Origin: JAGPCK01 sp964535575
Lineage (GTDB): Bacteria; Bacteroidota; Bacteroidia; UKL13-3
Assembly: GCA_964535575.1 (NCBI GenBank)
Contig: CAZHTC010000001.1
Location: forward strand, 558,001-622,000
DNA length: 64,000 nucleotides
Direction of reading: 5' to 3'
The notes beneath the pieces are model-generated. The model ran no database searches. It was given only the letters and a program-made list of their open reading frames with translations, and was not told the origin of the DNA. Numbering within the stretch: the first letter of the stretch is position 1; each line of letters starts with the position of its first letter. The position numbers were made by a program, and so were the translations under genes. Shown piece after piece: positions 33,612 through 41,649 of the stretch.

Positions 33612-34183
33612 GAGCTCAGTTTAGTCACCTTCCCGTTTTTCAATTCGTATTTTTCTCCGCTTTCAGCACATATGGCTATTCCTTCGGAATCAAATTTTAA
33701 CTTATGCCCAAACTCACTCATCCACCCGGTTTGTTTAGCCGGATTTCCAATAACCAATGCATAATCGGGTACATTTTTGGTAACCACCGCTCCTGCTCCT
33801 ATAAAAGCAAATTGTCCAATATCATGGCCACACACTATGGTTGCATTTGCTCCTATGCTGGCACCTTTTCCGACATGTGTTTTAGCATATTCACTTTTAC
33901 GATTCACTGCGCTTCGGGGATTAATTACGTTGGTAAAAACCATAGAAGGCCCAAGAAAAACATCATCATCACAGGTTACTCCGGTGTAAATAGAAACATT
34001 ATTCTGAATTTTAACATTGGTTCCCAAAACAACTCCAGGTGAAACCACTACATTCTGCCCGATATTGCATTTTTCTCCAATTGTACAATCCGACATGATA
34101 TGCGAGAAGTGCCATATTTTAGTTCCCTTTCCTATGGTACATCCGTTATCAACCACAGCGGTTTCATGTGCAAAATAGTCCAT
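33608..34183 (-). CDS. WbpD-like left-handed beta-helix N-acetyltransferase
   Basis: A 191-residue hexapeptide-repeat enzyme. The opening YFAHETAVVDNGCTIGKGTK, then repeats with NIGQNVVVSPGVVLGTNVKI, a loop FTNVINPRSAVNRK, and GKGASIGANATIVCG are close to WbpD, which acetylates the 3-amino group of a UDP-linked 2,3-diaminouronate. WGMSEFGHKL-type tails (here GWMSEFGHKL) are also characteristic. Substrate is inferred; a matching aminotransferase of the WbpE type lies at 37595-38743 and ugd at 36266. First gene of the minus-strand series that ends with moaCB. Confidence 0.82.
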   Translation of the reverse strand: MDYFAHETAVVDNGCTIGKGTKIWHFSHIMSDCTIGEKCNIGQNVVVSPGVVLGTNVKIQNNVSIYTGVTCDDDVFLGPSMVFTNVINPRSAVNRKSEYAKTHVGKGASIGANATIVCGHDIGQFAFIGAGAVVTKNVPDYALVIGNPAKQTGWMSEFGHKLKFDSEGIAICAESGEKYELKNGKVTKLSS

Positions 34184-34256
34184 TTCTTTATTTAATTTTG
34201 TGAGACAAAAATACCCTGACTACCCCCCTTTTCAAAACGTTTAAACATAATTAACC

Positions 34257-35252
34257 GTGATAAAACGACTTTCCCGAAAATTCAGAGAGGATAATGATAC
34301 CGGATTTGGCAGCTCAGCGAGCACGCAAGGCTCTCGTTTGGTGAATGCTGACGGTAGTTATAATGTGAAACGAACCGGTCTGCCTTTCTCCTACCGTTTT
34401 AATCTCTTCCATAACCTCATTACCATGAAATGGTGGAAGTTTAATTTAACAGTGCTTTTTGTGTACATATTAGCTAACTGCCTGTTTGCTACCACTTATT
34501 TTCTTATTGGAATGGACCAATTGGGCGGGATGCTGAGTGAGGGAATTAGAGATAAATGGATTGAGGCCTTTTATTTTAGTTGCCAAACCTTTACCACAGT
34601 TGGGTATGGGCGGGTAAACCCGGTAGGCCATACGGCAGGTTTGATTGCTTCATTTGAATCCCTTATCGGGCTTATGTCATTTGCCTTGGCTACAGGTTTA
34701 TTGTATGGGCGGTTTTCGCGACCCAGAGCCACCCTTTTATATAGTGAAAAAGCCCTTATTTCTCCTTATAAAAATATCACTGCATTGATGTTTAGAATTG
34801 CCAATGCGCGAAAAAATCAGTTAATTGAATGCGAAGCGCAGTTACTCATGAGTTTAACAGAAACCGAAAATGGCAGAAGCCTTAGAAGATTTTATCCGTT
34901 AAATCTGGAGCGGACCAAAGTAACCGGCCTGGCCATGAGCTGGACCATTGTACACCCTATTGACGATGAAAGTCCGCTCAAGGGGTTGGGTGAAAAAGAT
35001 TTTAAAGAGGTCGGTATAGAATTCATTTTTATTTTCAAAGCCTTTGACGACACCTATTCACAAAATGTGCATACGCGTTATTCTTACCGTCACGAAGAGG
35101 TTCGTTGGGGAGCTAAATTTGTTCCTATGTACCATCAGTCGTCCGACCATCATAGCACCATTTTAGAAATGGATAAACTGGGACTGTTTGAAGAAACCGT
35201 ACTTCCTGAAGGGGGTAATCCAACTCCATTACCTCTTCAGGTATCGCAGTAA
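34257..35252 (+). CDS. KirBac-type inward-rectifier potassium channel
   Basis: A 331-residue bacterial homologue of eukaryotic Kir channels. Two membrane helices (about 62-85 and 124-148) bracket the pore helix and the selectivity filter TVGYGR at 114-119. The C-terminal half (about 160-315) is the immunoglobulin-like cytoplasmic domain, with LMFRIANARKNQLIECEAQL, VTGLAMSWTIVHPIDDESPL and FDDTYSQNVHTRYSY as in KirBac. The start is GTG 34257; no in-frame ATG fits. The gene is alone, divergent from wbpD-like and convergent with uxs, and is probably regulated on its own. Confidence 0.93.
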   Translation: MIKRLSRKFREDNDTGFGSSASTQGSRLVNADGSYNVKRTGLPFSYRFNLFHNLITMKWWKFNLTVLFVYILANCLFATTYFLIGMDQLGGMLSEGIRDKWIEAFYFSCQTFTTVGYGRVNPVGHTAGLIASFESLIGLMSFALATGLLYGRFSRPRATLLYSEKALISPYKNITALMFRIANARKNQLIECEAQLLMSLTETENGRSLRRFYPLNLERTKVTGLAMSWTIVHPIDDESPLKGLGEKDFKEVGIEFIFIFKAFDDTYSQNVHTRYSYRHEEVRWGAKFVPMYHQSSDHHSTILEMDKLGLFEETVLPEGGNPTPLPLQVSQ

Positions 35253-35265
35253 CGCCCTTTGATTA

Positions 35266-36261
35266 TTACTGATTATTTTTCCTCTCGAACTCTTTAGGGT
35301 AAGCGTATTTGTACAAATCCTCTTTTGGAAGACCCTTAAAATACTCGTAGGTAATTTTTAAACCTTCGGCCCTGCTTACTTTGGGTTCCCATCCGAGGAG
35401 TTTTTTGGCCTTCGTAATATCAGGCTTGCGCTGTTTCGGGTCGTCTTTAGGCAACGGGAGTGAAATAAGTTTTTGATTGGCCCCGGTAAGTTTTAAAATT
35501 TCTTCACCAAACTCTTTTATTGTTATTTCATCAGGGTTACCAATATTTACCGGTTGCGCATAATCACTCATCAGTAAACGGTAAATTCCCTCAACCAAAT
35601 CGTCAACATAACAAAATGAACGTGTTTGCGAGCCATCGCCAAACATGGTTAAATCTTCGCCCCGAAGCGCCTGTCCGATAAAGGCAGGAAGCACACGTCC
35701 GTCATTGAGTCGCATACGCGGACCATAGGTATTGAATATTCGGATTATTCTGGTTTCCACTCCGTGATAGGTGTGATAAGCCATCGTCATGGCCTCCTGA
35801 AAACGTTTGGCTTCATCGTACACTCCGCGCGGGCCTACCGGATTTACATTCCCCCAATATTCTTCGGTTTGCGGATGCACCAGCGGGTCGCCATACACTT
35901 CGGAGGTAGATGCTACCAGTATACGTGCCTTTTTTGCCAAAGCCAACCCCAAACAGTTATGTGTTCCCAACGAGCCTACTTTTAAGGTTTGAATCGGTAT
36001 TTTCAAATAATCAATGGGGCTTGCCGGTGAAGCGAAATGCAGAATATAATCCAGTTTGCCGGGAATGTGAATGTACTTGCTTACATCGTGATGATAAAAC
36101 TCAAATTGTTTCAGTTTAAAAAGATGTTCGATGTTTTTAAGATCTCCTGTTATCAGGTTATCCATTCCTATTACATCATAGCCCTCTTTAATAAAGCGGT
36201 CGCATAAATGTGAACCTAAAAATCCTGCTGCCCCGGTGATAAGTATTCGTTTGTTTGGCAT
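35266..36261 (-). CDS. uxs: UDP-glucuronate decarboxylase (UDP-xylose synthase)
   Basis: A 331-residue SDR enzyme from ATG 36261, which lies four bases after the ugd stop and puts the NAD site ILITGAAGFLGSHLCDRF right at the N-terminus; a longer reading to 36306 would overlap ugd by 41 bases. Further marks are LHFASPASPIDYLKIPI, GTHNCLGLA, TSEVYGDPLVHPQ and RVLPAFIGQALRGED, all specific to UXS. It makes UDP-xylose from the product of Ugd, so the pair forms a two-step path for a pentose in surface glycan. Confidence 0.93.
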   Translation of the reverse strand: MPNKRILITGAAGFLGSHLCDRFIKEGYDVIGMDNLITGDLKNIEHLFKLKQFEFYHHDVSKYIHIPGKLDYILHFASPASPIDYLKIPIQTLKVGSLGTHNCLGLALAKKARILVASTSEVYGDPLVHPQTEEYWGNVNPVGPRGVYDEAKRFQEAMTMAYHTYHGVETRIIRIFNTYGPRMRLNDGRVLPAFIGQALRGEDLTMFGDGSQTRSFCYVDDLVEGIYRLLMSDYAQPVNIGNPDEITIKEFGEEILKLTGANQKLISLPLPKDDPKQRKPDITKAKKLLGWEPKVSRAEGLKITYEYFKGLPKEDLYKYAYPKEFERKNNQ

Positions 36262-36265
36262 AACC

Positions 36266-37588
36266 TTATTTTGTTTTAACTCCAATGCAATAGTATTCAA
36301 ATCCAAGCTGGTTCATCTCTTTCTGTTCATAGATATTTCGTCCGTCAAAAATGAGTTTATTTTTCAAAAGACGACCGATTTGGTTAAAGTCGGGCGAACG
36401 AAACTCGGGCCACTCGGTAATAATCAATAAAGCATCGGCATCTTTTAGTGTTTCGTACTCATTGTCGCTGTACTTTATCGTATCGCCAAGTGTATGTTTA
36501 GCTTCATTCATGGCTACCGGATCATAAGCCACCACCTTTGCTCCCTGTGCTAATAATTTTTCAATTATTACCAATGAAGGAGCTTCGCGCATATCATCTG
36601 TTTTGGGTTTAAAGGAAAGCCCCCACATGGCAAATGTTTTTCCTTTGATATTTCCGCCAAAACGATTCATTACCTTATTAAACAACACCGATTTCTGGTC
36701 TTCATTTACAGCTTCAACCGCTTCAAGAATACGCATTTTATGTCCGTTTTCGGCAGCGGTTTTAGCCAAAGCTTTTACATCTTTCGGGAAGCACGAACCG
36801 CCATAACCAATTCCGGGGTAAATAAATTTATTCCCAATACGGGGGTCACTGCCAATACCTTTACGTACCAGATTTACATCGGCACCCATTATTTCACACA
36901 GGTTGGCTATATCATTCATAAAGCTGATTTTGGTAGCCAGCATAGCATTGGCGGCATACTTCGTCATTTCGGCCGAAGGAATATCCATGAAAATAATAGG
37001 GTGACCGTTTAACACGAAAGGCTTGTACAGGCGATGCATTATTTCTTCGGCTTTGGCAGAAGAAACACCAACTACAATTCTATCGGGTTTCATAAAATCA
37101 TCAATGGCGGCACCCTCTTTCAAAAACTCCGGATTCGAGGCCACATCAAATGGTAAATCAGAGCCACGTTCTTTAAGCGAGGCAGCTACAGCATTTTTAA
37201 CTTTTTCGGCAGTTCCTACAGGAACGGTGCTTTTAGTTACTACTACCAAATGATGATTCATGGTTTTCCCAATCTCGGAGGCCACTGCCAGAACATATTT
37301 TAAATCGGCACTTCCGTCTTCTCCCGGAGGTGTTCCTACAGCTATAAAAGCAACTTCAGCATCATGAATACTTTCACCCAGATTAGTTGAAAAATGTAAC
37401 CGTCCTTTTTGAACATTCCGCGTTACAAGTTCATCCAGCCCAGGTTCATAAATTGGGAGAACCCCCTTTTTAAGATTCTCAATCTTTTTTGTGTCAATAT
37501 CAACACAAGTTACATCGGCTCCTGTCTCGGCCAAACAGGTTCCTGTTACCAACCCGACATATCCGGTTCCTACTACAGAAATTTTCAT
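36266..37588 (-). CDS. ugd: UDP-glucose 6-dehydrogenase
   Basis: A 440-residue NAD-dependent enzyme that oxidises UDP-glucose to UDP-glucuronate. N-terminal ISVVGTGYVGLVTGTCLAE binds NAD; VASNPEFLKEGAAIDDF and the catalytic GYGGSCFPKDVKAL (Cys) are intact; WGLSFKPKTDDMREAPS opens the UDP-binding C-terminal domain. It lies between the DegT aminotransferase (6-base gap) and uxs (4-base gap). Glucuronate is the expected precursor both for UDP-xylose and for diaminouronate sugars. Confidence 0.96.
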   Translation of the reverse strand: MKISVVGTGYVGLVTGTCLAETGADVTCVDIDTKKIENLKKGVLPIYEPGLDELVTRNVQKGRLHFSTNLGESIHDAEVAFIAVGTPPGEDGSADLKYVLAVASEIGKTMNHHLVVVTKSTVPVGTAEKVKNAVAASLKERGSDLPFDVASNPEFLKEGAAIDDFMKPDRIVVGVSSAKAEEIMHRLYKPFVLNGHPIIFMDIPSAEMTKYAANAMLATKISFMNDIANLCEIMGADVNLVRKGIGSDPRIGNKFIYPGIGYGGSCFPKDVKALAKTAAENGHKMRILEAVEAVNEDQKSVLFNKVMNRFGGNIKGKTFAMWGLSFKPKTDDMREAPSLVIIEKLLAQGAKVVAYDPVAMNEAKHTLGDTIKYSDNEYETLKDADALLIITEWPEFRSPDFNQIGRLLKNKLIFDGRNIYEQKEMNQLGFEYYCIGVKTK

Positions 37589-37594
37589 GTATAT

Positions 37595-38743
37595 TTAGTT
37601 TACGTTTTTAGTTTGTGATGAACAAAATTCAATTACTGAACGGCAAATAAACTCCAACTGTTCCTCGTCCATTTCGGTGCTTATGGGCAGGGAGATAACC
37701 TGTTCGCACAACAATTCGGAAACAGGAAAGTGCCCAGCTTTATACCTGTTATTTGAATAAGCCTTTTGCATATGCAGCGGATAAGGATAATACACCATAG
37801 AGGGAACTCCTTTTGAAGCAAGAAATTCGCGCAACGCTTTGCGGTCGATGCCAGTGGCTTTAAGTGTATATTGATGAAACACGTGCGTTGAATTCGCATT
37901 ACGCACCGGAGTATGTAAATGGGGATGATTTAAGAAGTACCTGTCGTAATACGCTGCCGCCTGTTGCCTCGTTGTTTTATAGGAATCAAGTTGTTTTAAT
38001 TTTACCCGTAAAATAGCGGCCTGAATGGTATCGAGCCGGGAATTTATCCCTACCTCGTCATGAATATACTGAACCGATTGTCCGTGATTGGCAATCATCT
38101 TTATTTTTTTGGCCAGCCCTTCGTCATTAGTAAATATAGCACCTCCGTCACCCATACATCCTAAATTTTTCGAAGGGAAAAAAGAGGTAGTTCCAATGGT
38201 GCCCATAGTGCCTGCCTGTTTTCGTGTTCCATTGGCAAAAGTATATTCGGCACCAATGGCCTGTGCGGTATCTTCAATTACATAAAGGGTATGTTTTTGG
38301 GCAAGCGCAAGTATTGGTTCCATATCGGCACACTGACCAAATAAATGCACCGGCACAATAGCTTTGGTACGGGTGGTGATTGCTTTTTCAATCAGTTCGG
38401 GTTCTGCACAAAAAGTTTGAGGGTTCACATCAATCAAAACAGGAGTTAAGCCCAGCAAAGCAATTACTTCGGCAGTGGCTACATAGGTAAAAGTAGGAAC
38501 GATTACCTCATCTCCCGGTTTTAATCCCAGTGCCATCATGGCAATCTGAAGGGCATCGGTACCATTGGCGCATGGAATAACAAATTTAGCTCCCGTGTAA
38601 TCGGCTAACTCTTCTGCAAATGCTTTCACATCGGGCCCGTTAATAAAAGCAGCCGAGTCAATTACCTGAGCAATGGCATGATCCAGTTCTTTCCTTATTT
38701 TATCATGCTGGCTGACTAAATCAACCATCTGAATTTTTTTCAT
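37595..38743 (-). CDS. DegT/DnrJ/EryC1 sugar aminotransferase
   Basis: A 382-residue PLP enzyme that aminates a keto-sugar nucleotide. Signatures: GPDVKAFAEELADYTGAK, CANGTDALQIAMMALGL, DEVIVPTFTYVATAEVIALL, VIEDTAQAIGAEY, and the lysine motif TSFFPSKNLGCMGDGGAIF. It matches the WbpE/PglE-like subgroup (3-keto or 4-keto amino-sugar nucleotides). With the WbpD-like acetyltransferase in the neighbouring operon it probably makes a diacetamido sugar. It heads the operon that continues with ugd and uxs. Confidence 0.92.
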   Translation of the reverse strand: MKKIQMVDLVSQHDKIRKELDHAIAQVIDSAAFINGPDVKAFAEELADYTGAKFVIPCANGTDALQIAMMALGLKPGDEVIVPTFTYVATAEVIALLGLTPVLIDVNPQTFCAEPELIEKAITTRTKAIVPVHLFGQCADMEPILALAQKHTLYVIEDTAQAIGAEYTFANGTRKQAGTMGTIGTTSFFPSKNLGCMGDGGAIFTNDEGLAKKIKMIANHGQSVQYIHDEVGINSRLDTIQAAILRVKLKQLDSYKTTRQQAAAYYDRYFLNHPHLHTPVRNANSTHVFHQYTLKATGIDRKALREFLASKGVPSMVYYPYPLHMQKAYSNNRYKAGHFPVSELLCEQVISLPISTEMDEEQLEFICRSVIEFCSSQTKNVN

Positions 38744-38826
38744 TCTGTTGGGTTACAATAAAAGGATTGCAAATATATGGGTTGCTATGTAATAATGAAG
38801 AGGGAATGCCTTAAATTTGACGACTT

Positions 38827-39624
38827 ATGAGAGCGTTTTATTTGCTTTTGGGCTTATTGCTTGGTACAACGGTTTTGGCACAACAACCTACCCCGATGAA
38901 AAAGCCATTGGACGACCCTTTGAAAATAAAATTCAAAGGAACCGAAAAACGAAAGGTTGTAAACCTGAGTTTTAACTACGATTTCCAATCCCCATCAATG
39001 GATATGGCTAAACGATTTGGGAACAGCAGCGCATTAGGTATAGGGTGCTTTGTAAAAACAAAATCAAACCTGATATGGGGAGGTGAATTAAGTTTTATGT
39101 TTGGCCCCAATGTAAAAGAAAATACCATTTTAGACAGCCTCACCAACAGCTCCGGAAATATTATAGGGATAAACGGAGGCTACTCCCGACTGGGATTAAG
39201 CGAACGCGGATATTTTTTAATGAGCAGGGTGGGTAAAGTAATCCCTGTTCTAAAACAGAATAAAAATTCAGGCTTCATTGTGTCGGGTGGAGTTGGGTTT
39301 ATGCAACACAAATTGAAAATAACCGCCCCCGATGGGGATGTACCTGCACTAAGCAAAGCCTATAAAAAAGGGTATGATCGCCTGACCAATGGCTTGGTAT
39401 TAAATGGTTTTGTGGGAATTTACTACCTTGACCGCAAACATTTTATTAATTTTTATGCCGGTTATAATTACCTGCATGGCTTTACCCAAAGCCGCAGGGA
39501 CTGGAATTTTGATACCATGATGCAGGATAAACAAAAAAGAAATGATGTTCTTTCCGGCTTTCGGTTTGGGTGGATTATCCCCATTTATCCTTCCAGCAAA
39601 ACTGACGAATATATTTTCTATTAG
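38827..39624 (+). CDS. Outer-membrane beta-barrel protein, hypothetical
   Basis: A 265-residue protein with signal peptide (MRAFYLLLGLLLGTTVLAQ) and a series of amphipathic strands (GIGCFVKTKSNLIWGGELSF, GFIVSGGVGFMQHKLKI, FINFYAGYNYLHGF) that end in an aromatic (YIFY), as barrels do. No family recognised. A TAAATTTG box (38812-38819) precedes the start by seven bases. waaA starts 12 bases after the stop; the pair is probably cotranscribed, so the protein may relate to LPS, but this is only context. Confidence 0.7.
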   Translation: MRAFYLLLGLLLGTTVLAQQPTPMKKPLDDPLKIKFKGTEKRKVVNLSFNYDFQSPSMDMAKRFGNSSALGIGCFVKTKSNLIWGGELSFMFGPNVKENTILDSLTNSSGNIIGINGGYSRLGLSERGYFLMSRVGKVIPVLKQNKNSGFIVSGGVGFMQHKLKITAPDGDVPALSKAYKKGYDRLTNGLVLNGFVGIYYLDRKHFINFYAGYNYLHGFTQSRRDWNFDTMMQDKQKRNDVLSGFRFGWIIPIYPSSKTDEYIFY

Positions 39625-39636
39625 TTGCTTGAAGCA

Positions 39637-40890
39637 ATGAAGGCACTTTTATTACTTGTGTATTCATTGGGGCTTACCTGTTACCTGTTATTGGCCCGTG
39701 TTGCCGGCTTTTTTAATGCCAAAGCAAATGCCTTTGTAAAGGGGAGAAACGGACTTTGGGAAGAAATAGAAAAAGCGTTAGCCGGAAAAACCGAAAAACG
39801 CATCTGGTTTCACTTTGCTTCGCTGGGGGAATTTGAACAGGGACGGCCCGTGATGGAGCAATTAAAACTTGAGTACCCGGGATATAAACTGCTCCTCACC
39901 TTTTTCTCCCCATCGGGCTACCAGATACAAAAAAACTATAAGGGGGCCGATTATGTTTTTTACCTCCCATTTGATTCCCAGCGCAACGCAAAAAAATTTC
40001 TCAATCTGGTAAATCCTGCATTAGTCATTTTTGTGAAATATGAATTCTGGCTTTATTACCTGAGAGAAATAAAAAGCAGAAATATTCCAACCTTTTTGAT
40101 TTCTGCTGTTTTCAGACCCGATCAGGTATTTTTTAATCCGTTTATTGGTCATTTTTTCGCCTCACATCTTCACGCTTTTAAAACTATTTTTCTTCAAAAT
40201 GCCACTTCGCTTATACAGGCTGAAAAGTTAAAATTACCCCAATGCCTTGTGGCCGGAGATACCCGTTTTGACCGGGTAACCCGAATAAGCAATGACCCTA
40301 AGGAACATGAGGATATTAAACGATTTATAGGCGGGCGAAAAGTTTTGATTGCCGGAAGCAGCTGGCAGGCCGAAGAAAATATGGTAGCTGGAATTTATAC
40401 TAAACCCGAAGCTGAAGCATTTTGCTTTATAATGGTACCGCACGATATTTCACCGACACATATAAAAGAGATAAAGCAAAAATTTCCGGATGGAAAAGTT
40501 TACAGTGAATGGGATAAAAAATCAAATGATTTCCGGGTGCTCATTATTGACCGGATAGGAATGCTCTCCTCCCTATACCAGTATGGAGATGTGGCTTTGG
40601 TGGGTGGCGGTTTTGGCAGCGGACTCCATAATATATTGGAGGCTGCCGTATATGGAATTCCGGTTTTGCACGGGCCCAATATTTCAAAATTTTGGGAGGC
40701 CGGGGCATTAGTGAAAAGCGGAGGGAGCCTCCTCATTGAATCAGAGGAGCAGTTTAATTCCTTGTTTATAACCAAAGTAATAAGCGAACGGTGGCGAAAA
40801 GAGGCCGGAGGGAAAGCAAAGGAATTTATTGCCAAAAACACAGGAGCAACCGGGCTGATTATGGCAGAAATACGTAAAACCCTGGCTTAA
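39637..40890 (+). CDS. waaA: 3-deoxy-D-manno-octulosonic acid (Kdo) transferase
   Basis: A 417-residue membrane-anchored GT30 enzyme that attaches Kdo to lipid A. ATG 39637 is preferred to TTG 39625. It has an N-terminal anchor helix, then IWFHFASLGEFEQGRPVM (the catalytic Glu area), LLTFFSPSGYQIQKNY, DYVFYLPFDSQ, VKYEFWLYYLREIK and, in the C-terminal Rossmann domain, FIMVPHDISPTHIKEI and GGGFGSGLHNILEAAVYGIP. It follows a beta-barrel gene and is convergent with the Hpt gene, one base apart. Confidence 0.95.
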   Translation: MKALLLLVYSLGLTCYLLLARVAGFFNAKANAFVKGRNGLWEEIEKALAGKTEKRIWFHFASLGEFEQGRPVMEQLKLEYPGYKLLLTFFSPSGYQIQKNYKGADYVFYLPFDSQRNAKKFLNLVNPALVIFVKYEFWLYYLREIKSRNIPTFLISAVFRPDQVFFNPFIGHFFASHLHAFKTIFLQNATSLIQAEKLKLPQCLVAGDTRFDRVTRISNDPKEHEDIKRFIGGRKVLIAGSSWQAEENMVAGIYTKPEAEAFCFIMVPHDISPTHIKEIKQKFPDGKVYSEWDKKSNDFRVLIIDRIGMLSSLYQYGDVALVGGGFGSGLHNILEAAVYGIPVLHGPNISKFWEAGALVKSGGSLLIESEEQFNSLFITKVISERWRKEAGGKAKEFIAKNTGATGLIMAEIRKTLA

Positions 40891-40891
40891 T

Positions 40892-41257
40892 TTAAATATT
40901 CAGTTTAGCACGAATAGCCTCAATTGATTCAGCCACCGTTGGCTTTATGTAGCCCATGAGTTCTTCGGCTTCATCTATTTTTCCTTCCGAAATGAGCTTA
41001 TCAATGGTGAGGCAAATATTGGCCAACCGACCGGCACCCATGGTAAGGGCTATTCCTTTAAGACTATGGAGTGTTTTTTTACATTTAGTTGTACTCCTTG
41101 TTAACGTTTCCTTATTCAAATCGACAATTAACTCGTTGCTTCTCACAGTGAACATATCGGTTATTTCTGTAGAAAAATCATTTCCCGCGGCATTTTTTCG
41201 TAAATGCTCTATTCGTTTCTCGTCCAAAAGTGGTGTATCGGATATCTGATATTTCAT
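40892..41257 (-). CDS. Stand-alone histidine phosphotransfer (Hpt) domain protein
   Basis: A 121-residue, all-helical protein with the Hpt motif LHSLKGIALTMGAGRLANIC, in which His (about residue 66) is the phosphate acceptor and LKG follows, and a helix LTIDKLISEGKIDEAEEL. No other domain is attached. It should pass phosphate between a hybrid kinase and a response regulator, but no kinase is adjacent; the phosphorelay partners, perhaps those at 58-64 kb, are a guess. Convergent with waaA and preceded by a 392-base intergenic space before mreB. Confidence 0.82.
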   Translation of the reverse strand: MKYQISDTPLLDEKRIEHLRKNAAGNDFSTEITDMFTVRSNELIVDLNKETLTRSTTKCKKTLHSLKGIALTMGAGRLANICLTIDKLISEGKIDEAEELMGYIKPTVAESIEAIRAKLNI

Positions 41258-41649
41258 GCTGCCAAAAGTTATTACAAAAGTAATGCTACCTTCTTTTTTC
41301 CATCACTATTCACCGATTTTGTGTACCCCGGTTTTAAATCCGTAAGAATTTACTGTTCGGGGATAAGAATTTATTTTGACGAACTGAATATTAAGCCTAT
41401 CCGTTAATAAATCACGCATGGAATGAAAGTGGAAACATATTTCTGCCTTTCATGAAGAACAACTATTCATCGCAGTTGTTTTTAATTGCGGGCTCAAAAA
41501 AACAAAGCAGTTTCATTTTTTTTGAAGTTAAAATTAGGGTTCCGCCCTGTTGATTACTGGTGAACATTTATTTTTTGTTTACCCCATATTTAGGTTGTTT
41601 TAACCGTATTTTGCGAGAGTATTCACCTTGATTTAATAATTCAAAACCC
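41258..41649. other. Intergenic region upstream of mreB
   Basis: 392 bases with no open frame of merit. It holds a hairpin at 41458-41480, a looser pairing of CCCCG and CGGGG near 41325-41370, and an AT-rich stretch with TTTG and TATTTTGC close to mreB (about 41573-41617) that resembles a promoter. It must contain the start signals for the Hpt gene (minus) and the mre operon (plus). A small RNA is possible but unproven. Confidence 0.5.
41458..41483. other. Hairpin of unknown role before mreB
   Basis: AACAACT (41458-41464) and AGTTGTT (41474-41480) form a perfect seven-pair stem with a nine-base loop, followed by TTT. It could be a weak terminator on the plus strand or part of the mreB leader. 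No gene ends just upstream on the plus strand. Confidence 0.4.
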
